Source: Papaver somniferum
Lineage: Eukaryota > Streptophyta > Magnoliopsida > Ranunculales > Papaveraceae
Direction of reading: 5' to 3'
NCBI RefSeq assembly: GCF_003573695.1
Contig: NC_039367.1
Location: 32,388,442 to 32,452,441 of the forward strand
Length of the DNA stretch: 64,000 nucleotides
The notes below the pieces were generated by a model. It saw only the letters and a list, made by a program, of their open reading frames with translations, did no database searches and had not been told where the DNA came from. This document shows positions 56,915-64,000 of this stretch, piece by piece. The position numbers and the translations under genes were made by a program. Each line of letters begins with the position of its first letter. Positions within the stretch are counted from its first letter, which is position 1.

Positions 56915-58090
56915 ATATATATACAAAATATGGTCACAAGATGAAGAGACACTGAGACGCAGGATTTCACTACTTTTCATATCGTTGTGGTTCAGTCATT
57001 AACTCTAGACAATATAGCTCAAACAAAAGAAGTTGTGACTCTAGTTCTTTGCCAAAAATAGATTTCATAAACATTATTTGTAAGTTATAAGCATGAAGCA
57101 TCAAAAGTAATTAAATCTAAGCATGCGATATCAAACAAAATAACAAATAATTAATAGAAATCATAAAGCAATTAAATCTATGTAAAAAGTCAATAAAAGA
57201 ATTAATTCATTTACCACAATCATGAAAAGTTGCTTCCTCCGTTGCAAAACAATCAACAATAGAAGGTTTCTGTTGTTTTCACTGTCGCATACGACCCTCA
57301 CCCTATTGTCGCTGTTACTGTTGAAGAACGACGGTTCTCGGCGGTCCGTTCTTCGTGTTCTTCAGCAGCAGCAGCAGAAACCGAGCTTGAGAAACTCGTT
57401 ATTTCTGCTTCTCTGGCCCTCATCTCGACCCCAAACTCTCGACAGATCTTCTAGGACATCCCAACAACCTATTTATACACCTAAATATCGTTGAATCTCG
57501 CTCAATTACTCCCAAAAATTCTCATTTACTCGGCAGTGAAAGAAAATATTTTCCGGATATTTTCTTTCTTGTTTCATCTCTACACGCGTTTTTAAGCCTC
57601 CAAATTACTATGTTTAACTCCTTCACGCTCCAAAAGGTTGTTAGGGTCTTCCATACACGTACAGAACACGTTTAATCTTCACCAAATCCCGTGAATATCT
57701 TTCTCTATTACGTGTTTCTCTGTTTGCTTCTCTCGGATTATCCAGCCATATTCAGTCAATTCTGGTCGAACCAAAAGCCCAAAACATGTTTACTAGGTCA
57801 TATCACAACTACCCACCAAATATCATCCATTGAATCTCCTTCTAGATCGCCCAAAAATCAAACCCAAAATCTGCATGCATGCTGCACATTTTCCCGCCTT
57901 TTTTCCATTATGAATTTTGGAAGAAGATGACCTCCCCTTTATCCATGCCTGGGGTCCCTTTAGCAATTTGGGTGGAAATAGTAATTTCTGGGGTGGAATA
58001 GTACTTTTTCTATGTGCTTTTAACAACTCCTCCGGGTGCTTTTTAGCACATTTCTGGGGTGCCTTTAGTACTTTATCCTGGGGTGTAAAA
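56915..58090 (-). mobile_element. Gypsy LTR A', minus orientation
   Basis: Reverse complement of the same LTR family: CACAAGATGAAGAGACACTG and AAAAGTTGCTTCCTCCGTTG match the end of LTR B reversed, and the CATACGACCCTCACCCTATTG to ACGAAGAACGAACC part matches LTR A reversed. The reversed TATA is at about 57470-57477. It lacks the first 140 or so bases of the LTR, breaking at GGGGTGTAAAA exactly where LTR B begins. Confidence 0.8.
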
Positions 58091-59488
58091 TGATAGACGC
58101 ATTTATGTGTCTAATATAGCCCAATTGTATATAGTGTTAGTTCTCATTTTTGTACTTATTATGGTGTTTTATTTATTTGTAGATGTTTTTGGAAAAATAA
58201 AGTTTTGTGGCGAAATTGGCTAACAATGCGGCGTTCGGAGCTCCGTTGATAGCATACCGGAGGTGTACTGGATGTACCTTGGAAATGTCCCGGAGTAACC
58301 CCGAAAAAGTGCGGAAAATATCCCGGAAGAATTGCTAAGGGGACACCACTGTTTGCTAAGGGGGACACCACCTTCACGAATTCAAAAAATGGTTTTGGCG
58401 GGAAATGTTCTTCACATCTGCATGAATTTTTGATTTGAATTCTTGGGATGTTTTGAAGAGATTCAACACCCGAAATCCATAGGGCTGGACTTGAGTACAC
58501 TAAACAGAGTTAGTACAAGCAATTTAATCGATCAACTTGGGATAGAATAGGAGAACAAAGTAAACCGGGACGTGAGAATATTTTGAGAATATTGGATTCT
58601 GTTGGAGGATATACGTGCGTTATAAGAAAATATACAACTGGGATTCGAATATATCCAGATTAGGAAGGATTCAGAGAGCTACAGAAGACGCGTAAAGATT
58701 TGGGGACATGATTTTTGTAAAACATGAAAAAATATTGAGAAAAATATTCTCGAATTACTGTGAAGATTTTTGGGCAGTTAATGAGTTGTTGCTGGGTATA
58801 AAAGAGTTTCCTTTGAGTCAGAGAAGATTTATCAAGAGGATGGAGAGTTAGGGGTTAGAATAGAGCGTAGAAAAGGAAGTTGCAGAGCTTGTCTCTGCTG
58901 CTGTCATTAAAGGAGAGAACGAAGAACAATAGACTACCTAAAGCCGTCGTTTTTCAACAGTGGAAACGACTAATCATCGTGGGTCGTAGTTTCCTGAATA
59001 TAACTGCACCTCTCAAGTATCGTTCTTTGTAACGGTGTTTGCACAATTATTAACGTTGCAAACACCCGATTTTCATTATTTTCTCCTTTTTATCATTTGT
59101 ACACCTTTTTGAGCAATGAAAAAATTCGTTTGAGCGTGTTTCCAATATGCGGAGCTAGAACCCATCACTGGGACAACGGAGGAAGCAACTTTTCATGATT
59201 GTGGTAAATGAATTAATTCTTTATTTGACTTTTCGCATAGGTTTAATTGTTTAATGATTTCTATTAATTATTCGTTATTTTGTCTGATGTCGCATGCTTA
59301 GTTTAAATTACTTTTGATGCGTCATGCTTACGACTTACAAATAATGTTTTATGAAATCTAGTTTTGGCAAAGAATTAGAGTCACAGCTTCTTTTGTTTGA
59401 GCTATATTATCTAGAGTTAATGACTAAACCACAAGAATATGAAAAAGTGTGAAATCCTGCGTCCTAGTGTCTCTTCATCCTGTGACAA

Positions 59489-59559
<71 letters not shown>
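58091..59559 (+). mobile_element. 5' LTR (B) of Gypsy element G3
   Basis: Runs from TGATAGACGCATTTATGTGTC to the primer site at 59561. TATAAAAG at 58797-58804 is the likely TATA box. The last 66 bases before the end are a (TA)n run (59492-59557). The terminal CA expected of an LTR is not seen next to the primer site, probably because of the TA expansion. Confidence 0.85.
59492..59557. repeat. (TA)n microsatellite, about 33 units
   Basis: Uninterrupted alternating TA at the 3' end of LTR B. The length may differ between individuals or be misassembled. Confidence 0.97.
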
Positions 59560-59560
59560 A

Positions 59561-59578
59561 TGGCGCCGTTGCCGGGGA
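59561..59578 (+). promoter_or_regulatory. G3 primer-binding site, first copy (tRNA-Asp type)
   Basis: TGGCGCCGTTGCCGGGGA is the usual site of Athila/Tat Gypsy elements and sits at the LTR edge. Confidence 0.92.
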
Positions 59579-60098
59579 CTTGTTTGTAGATTTATTTATT
59601 TAGTAGGTTTATTTTTATTATTATTTGTTCCTTTTTACTTTGTCTTTTTGTCTTTGATTTTCAGGTTCGAATTGGAGCACTAAGGACTTTGGAAGGCAAA
59701 GCGAAAGTGGCGAAAGAAGAAGTTTTTTTTATTTTGTTAAAAAAAAGAGAGATATTTATATTTTATTATTATTTTTAGTATTTTTATTTTATTTTTAGTA
59801 TTTTTATTTTATTTTTTATTTTTATGAACTAAAAAAATAAGTTTTAAAAAGGTCCCTCACTTGGGACTTGACAAATTTAAGTTTGGGGGTCTTCCTCGTG
59901 TGCTTTATTTTTTTGGTCTTCCTTATTTTTCAAGTTGTTACAAATTTATTCTAAGTTTGGAGGTGATTATCGTTCTCCGTGTGCTTTAACTCTTAAAAAG
60001 GTCCCTCACTTGGGACTTGACATCAATACCTCGACCATTCTAAAAGATTATCTTCATACACGTTTTCCTGAATCTAATGGTGTCCATAAGGAATCTAA

Positions 60099-60116
60099 TG
60101 GCGCCGTTGCCGGGGA
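60099..60116 (+). promoter_or_regulatory. G3 primer-binding site, duplicated copy
   Basis: A second exact TGGCGCCGTTGCCGGGGA, 538 bases from the LTR edge. Only the first can give a normal minus-strand start. Confidence 0.9.
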
Positions 60117-60662
60117 CTTGTATATAGATTTATTTATTTTTTAGGTTTATTTTTATTATTATTTGTTCCTTTTTACTTTGTCTTTTTGTCTTTGATTTTC
60201 AGGTTCGAAGTGGAGCACTAAGGACTTTGGAAGGCAAAGCGAAAGAGGCGAAAGAAGAAGATTTTTTTATTTTGATAAAAAAAAGAGAGAAAAAAAGAGA
60301 GAGATATTTATATTTTATTATTATTTTTAGTCTTTTTACTTTATTTTATTTTTTATTTTTATGAACTAAAAAAATAAGTTTTAAAAAGGTCCCTCACTTG
60401 GGACTTGACAAATTTAAGTTTGGGGGTCTTCCTCGTGTGCTTTATTTTTTTGGTCTTCCTTATTTTTCAAGTTGTTACAAATTTATTCTAAGTTTGGGGG
60501 TGATTATCGTTCTCCGTGTGCTTTAACTCTTAAAAAGGTCCCTCACTTGGGACTTGACATCAATACCTCGACCATCCTAAAAGATTATCTTCATACACAT
60601 TTTCCTGAATCTATGGTGACAATAAGGAAGTTCAGTCGTCAGAAACCCATCCTCTGGTTGAT

Positions 60663-61064
60663 GTGGTTTACCCAGGCTATGATTCCAAGATCGATTTTGT
60701 TTTCCCACCAAAAACTTTTCTACCAATTGTGGGAACATTTGAATTTAAAATGTGTCAATTTTTAAGTTTTGAGACTAAACCTAATTATTTTAGAAGATTA
60801 GGGTCGACACATCTGTTTAAGGAAGACCACCACTCTCTTTGTGGTCAGCTGTATAAGTCAAATCTGATTGACTTTAAGGATCCCCAGTTATTCAGGTTAT
60901 TATTATTTTTAATTGAGTTTTTCCAGACTTTTAAACCTGAACTGTTGGATCTTAGCTTTAAGGAAGACTATCACTCTCTGGCTTGTGGCAGTCTCCTTTT
61001 GTCAGCTCTTTTTGGTTTTAAAGACCCACAATTATTCCAATTACTGTTATACGGTTTGAGTTGA
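60663..61064 (+). CDS. G3 residual ORF with internal duplication, function unknown
   Basis: 133 codons open from ATG 60663 (a few more in frame upstream: LVDVVYPGYDSKIDFVFPP). FEFKMCQFLSFETKPNYFRR is followed by HLFKEDHHSLCGQLYKSNLI-DFKDPQLFRLLLF and, 43 codons on, LSFKEDYHSLACGSLLLSALF-GFKDPQLFQLLLY, a clear internal repeat. No catalytic motif, zinc finger or signal is seen. It sits where gag-pol is missing, just before the non-coding 3' region, and resembles unexplained extra frames of plant Gypsy elements. The stop is TGA after YGLS. Confidence 0.55.
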   Translation: MVYPGYDSKIDFVFPPKTFLPIVGTFEFKMCQFLSFETKPNYFRRLGSTHLFKEDHHSLCGQLYKSNLIDFKDPQLFRLLLFLIEFFQTFKPELLDLSFKEDYHSLACGSLLLSALFGFKDPQLFQLLLYGLS

Positions 61065-61962
61065 CTAAACTTTTTCTTAGTATGGATGAAGACTTTAAAC
61101 TTAGCACTTCTTGGGAGGTAACCCAATCTCAGGCAACCCGGTAATATACTTCCTTAACTCTTTTGCTTCAAATGGTAACGGTTTCTCCTTGTTTATGTTT
61201 TTAATTTTATCTTTAAAACATTGAGGACAATGTTAGATTTAAGTTTGGGGGTATTGGGAGAAACTTTTTAGTTGCATAATTAATAAACTCCAGAACCTAA
61301 AAATTTATGCTTATTTAGGATGGCACTAACCAATCTAAGTGGATGGAAGCATTTTGGTTTTAGGAGTTGAGGGACCAATCTAACTAGATGGAAACATCTA
61401 AAGAGTCTATTCATAAAAGCACAGAGCTCAGGTGTTAGAAATAACATGATAGTTTCGCCATATTTCATTGAGTCCTTTTCATTTCTGTTTCTATTTTATT
61501 TCATTTTTAAACTATGTTTCTCTAGGTGATTAGGTGGGGCTCACGATTCAAGTTGTTACCACTACTAGGGTAAAATAGAGTGACTGAGAATTGAAAAAAA
61601 AAAAGTTATGAAAAAAGAAAGAAAAAGTTATGAACAAAAAATTGAAAAAAGTTTTAGACCAGACCATTTGACCAAACGGAATAAAATTCAATAAAGTCGA
61701 CCACTGGAACCCTTGTATATGCCAGTTGTGTTGACCTAGAGTTAGGATTATCGAACACTGGTTCCCTTGTATATGCCAGTGATTTGATATTAGTCAGACT
61801 ATCTCATTCATTTAGGATAGATTTATTTTGGCAGTGGCCTTCAGACAGATATGAGAAACACCGTTCACCTAGTTAACATCAAAACCATCTATGTTTTTTC
61901 TATATCCATCTCTATCCATATCATTAGTCTGACTCCGAGTATGGTGTCCATCGTGACACTAT
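61065..61962 (+). other. G3 non-coding 3' region
   Basis: Begins with the GGGAGGTAACCC word (about 61109, compare GGGAGGCAACCC in G1), then the stem-loop at 61217-61234 and TTTAAGTTTGGGGGTATTGG. CCCTTGTATATGCCAGT occurs twice (about 61710 and 61766). There is no gag-pol. The expected plus-sense 3' LTR is absent; a reversed LTR follows instead. Confidence 0.75.
61217..61234 (+). other. Conserved stem-loop with AGGA loop (G3 copy)
   Basis: AACATTG-AGGA-CAATGTT, a 7-bp perfect stem, followed by AGATTTAAGTTTGGGGGTAT. Confidence 0.75.
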
Positions 61963-62995
61963 CTTTGCCAAAACTAGATTTCATAAAACATTATTTGTAA
62001 GTCGTAAGCATGACGCATCAAAAGTAATTTAAACTAAGCATGCGACATCAGACAAAATAACAAATAATTAATAGAAATCATTAAACAATTAAACCTATGC
62101 AAAAAGTCAAATAAAGAATTAATTCATTTACCACAATCATGAAAAGTTGCTTCCTCCGTTGTCCCAGTGATGGGTTCTAGACCCGCATATTGGAAACACG
62201 CTCAAAAGAATTTTTTCATTGCTCAAAAAGGTGTACAAATGATAAAAAGGAGAAAATAATGAAAATCGGGTGTTTGCAACGTTTATAATTGTGCAGACAC
62301 CGTTACAAAGAACGATACATGAGAGGTGCAGTTATATTCAGGAAACTACGACCCACGATTGTTAGTCGTTTCCACTGTTGAAAGACGACGGCTTTAGGTA
62401 GTCTATTGTTCTTCGTTCTCTCCTTTAATGGCAGCAGCAGAGACAAGCTCTACAACTTCCTTTTCTACGCTCTATTCTAACCCCTAACTCTCCATCCTCT
62501 TGATAAAGCTTCTCTGACTCAAAGGAAACTCTTTTATACCCAACAACAACTCATTAACTGCCCAAAAATCTTCACAGTAATTCGAGAATATTTTTCTCAA
62601 TATTTTTTCCTGTTTTACAAAAATCATGTCCCCAAATCTTTACGCGTCTTCTGTAGCTCTCTGAATCCTTCCTAATATGGATATATTTGAATCCCAGCTG
62701 TATATATTCTCATAACGCATGTATATCCTCCAACAGAATCCAATATTCTCAAAATATTCTCACGTCTCTGTTTACTTTGTTCTCTTATTCTAGCCCAAGT
62801 TGATCGACTAAATTGCTTGTACTAACTCTTTTTAGTGTACTCAAGTCCAGCCCAATGGATTTCGGGTGTTGAATCTCTTCAAAACAGCCCAAGAATTCAA
62901 ATCAAAAATTCATGCAGATGTGAAGAACATTTCCCGCCAAAACCATTTTTTTGAATTCGTGAAGGTGGTGTCCCCCTTAGCAAACAGTGGTGTCC
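61963..62995 (-). mobile_element. Gypsy LTR B', minus orientation, truncated at both ends
   Basis: Reverse complement of LTR B from CTTTGCCAAAACTAG (B near 59390) to CAAACAGTGGTGTCC (B near 58350). TTGCTTCCTCCGTTGTCCCAGTGATGGG and the long middle agree closely. It lacks the AT-rich LTR end and the U3 start. Confidence 0.88.
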
Positions 62996-64000
62996 TGGTG
63001 GACCCGGGAAAGCGTATAAAATTGAAGCGTAATAAAATGCGGGCCTACAGTAATACCGCAAGTGCACGGTCGTCGGTTGTAGCTCGTGCAAGTACGGGTC
63101 GATCCACAGAGACTGGGTGTGTTTTGTAGTGTTTAGCTATTTTGGGCTCTAAAATGCTATTGGGCCTTGAAATGGACTATGGTCTTAAGGTTGAGAACAT
63201 GAAAATATGGTCTATTGGTCTCAAAACCTTATGTTGGGCTTATGAACTCTTAGCCTAACCCAAGAAGTAAATGTGGACTGGGCCCTTAACCTACTAAACT
63301 TTTAAACAATAAACTGGGCTTGGGCCTCAGTTAATAGAACTCTAGCTGGACCTCAGACTTGGAGTTGGGCTTGACTGGGCTTGGTAACAGTGAACTGGGC
63401 CTTGGGCTCAGTTGGCTGGGTCTTTTGCTTGAACAGAAGAACAGTGGGCTTTTGTAATGACTGGACTGGGCTTGTGATGTGAGCCAAGCTCAGTTGCAGC
63501 AGCAGCAGTGGCTGTAGCACAAGGCAAGAGAAGTGGAGTGGCAGCAACAGCTGCAGAAACTCAGATGCAGGAGGCAGCAGCACGGAAAAGAAAGCAGCAG
63601 CAGCAGTACTGCACAGCAGGGGAAAGAAAGCAGCAGCAGCAGCAGCAAGGAAAAGGCATCAAGTCAAGGGGAAGAAAACAAGGCAGTAGCAAGTAGTAAA
63701 AGCAGTAGAACAAGGCCTAGGCAGTAGCAAGTAGTAAAAGCAGTGGAGAAAACCAAATGTAGCAGTGGAACAAAGGTAACAAAGATATAAACCAAGGCCT
63801 AATCCAAGGGCAGGAGTGTGGAGAAGACAGTGAAGTAAAAAAAAAAAGGAAAAAAAAGCAAAGCCAAGGCAATGGCTTTAGGCATTCATCTAGAGTGGGA
63901 AGAGAACCAGCTTGCTCACAGTCACTAGTGAGCACTAGTTTCTCCCCACTGCTCAATCAACTCAATGCTCTAAGGCTCTAACCTAGCATTGACACACAAC
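62996..64000 (-). mobile_element. Probable LTR of a further Gypsy element, right end outside window
   Basis: After the break in LTR B' comes ATAAAATGCGGGCCTACAG, TACCGCAAGTGCACGG and GTACGGGTCGATCCACAGAG, wording shared by many plant Gypsy LTRs and by the G1 LTR edge (GTTCCCACAGAGAGG, about 8790). Repeats of GGGCTTGG/CTGGGCTT (63230-63480) follow. Orientation is inferred from G1. No coding frame is supported. Confidence 0.45.
63490..63760. repeat. CAG-rich microsatellite and 38-bp duplication
   Basis: Several (CAG)n runs (63494-63510, 63595-63606, 63631-63646) are followed by AGGCAGTAGCAAGTAGTAAA at 63681 and again at 63719. The poly-Gln or poly-Ser frames here are by-products. Confidence 0.88.

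Larger units (their letters stand above)
59561..60620. repeat. 538-bp tandem duplication of the primer site and leader
   Basis: The block from TGGCGCCGTTGCCGGGGACT through GGTTCGAATTGGAGCACTAA, GTCCCTCACTTGGGACTTGA and CGACCATTCTAAAAGATTATC is repeated from 60099 with only scattered differences. Near the joint GGAATCTAATGG resembles CTGAATCTAATGG 30 bases earlier. GTCCCTCACTTGGGACTTGACA itself occurs twice in each unit. Confidence 0.93.

Noticed and set aside
60472..60765. 97-codon plus-strand frame beginning in the duplicated leader
   Set aside because: Its first half recurs only because of the 538-bp duplication, and its second half is out of frame with the better-supported reading from 60663.
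63508..63727. Gln- and Ser-rich frames
   Set aside because: Products of CAG microsatellites read in different frames.
1..64000. Endogenous pararetrovirus or other integrated virus
   Set aside because: All reverse transcriptase regions have Copia (PR-IN-RT) or Gypsy (PR-RT-RNase H-IN) order with LTRs and tRNA primer sites; no movement protein or coat motifs were seen.

Overview
The window is nuclear DNA of a flowering plant, probably a eudicot; the species cannot be fixed from sequence alone. It is AT-rich, has almost no host coding sequence, and is built of nested LTR retrotransposons with plant-type primer sites (tRNA-iMet for Copia, tRNA-Asp-like TGGCGCCGTTGCCGGGGA for Gypsy), a LINE tail, hAT-type miniature transposons and tandem repeats. 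I see no rRNA, tRNA, CRISPR or bacterial-style genes.

Layout. 1-1889: a Copia element on the minus strand with an uninterrupted 593-codon gag-protease-integrase frame running off the left edge. It lies downstream of (so probably within the first intron of) a pectin methylesterase gene whose first exon is at 2695-3013. 3820-5380: remains of an ABCE/RLI (RNase L inhibitor) gene. 5690-7610: a promoter-like and first-exon-like piece beside two tandem arrays (32 bp and about 182 bp). 7775-8678: a 5'-truncated LINE with an 18-bp target duplication. 8698-19265: a decayed Athila-like Gypsy element (G1, minus strand) with broken gag, PR, RT, RNase H and IN.

20640-47043 is dominated by one family of long-LTR, SIRE/Maximus-like Copia elements. 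It holds old fragments (20728-23866, 35490-39998); a solo LTR at 24419-35031 that keeps its 5-bp target duplication but has grown to 10.6 kb because a 2.06-kb piece of the LTR is present five times in tandem; and a gag-pol-less large element (39999-47043, minus) with an unrecognised ORF. Inserted among these are a 3.39-kb solo LTR (36057-39447) and a hAT-like MITE (43268-43713).

47044-51840 is the 3' part of a second Athila-like element (G2, minus), with a perfect-TIR hAT MITE in its LTR. 51857-55259 is a decayed plus-strand Copia element cut off inside RT. 55260-62995 holds two pairs of inverted Gypsy LTRs. The second pair encloses an internal domain that has lost gag-pol, carries its tRNA-Asp primer site twice and retains a small ORF with an internal duplication. 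62996-64000 looks like the start of another Gypsy LTR.

The most unusual items are the expanded solo LTR, the inverted LTR pairs with a hairpin between the first pair, and a stem-loop with an AGGA loop that recurs at the same place in all three Gypsy elements with compensating base changes.
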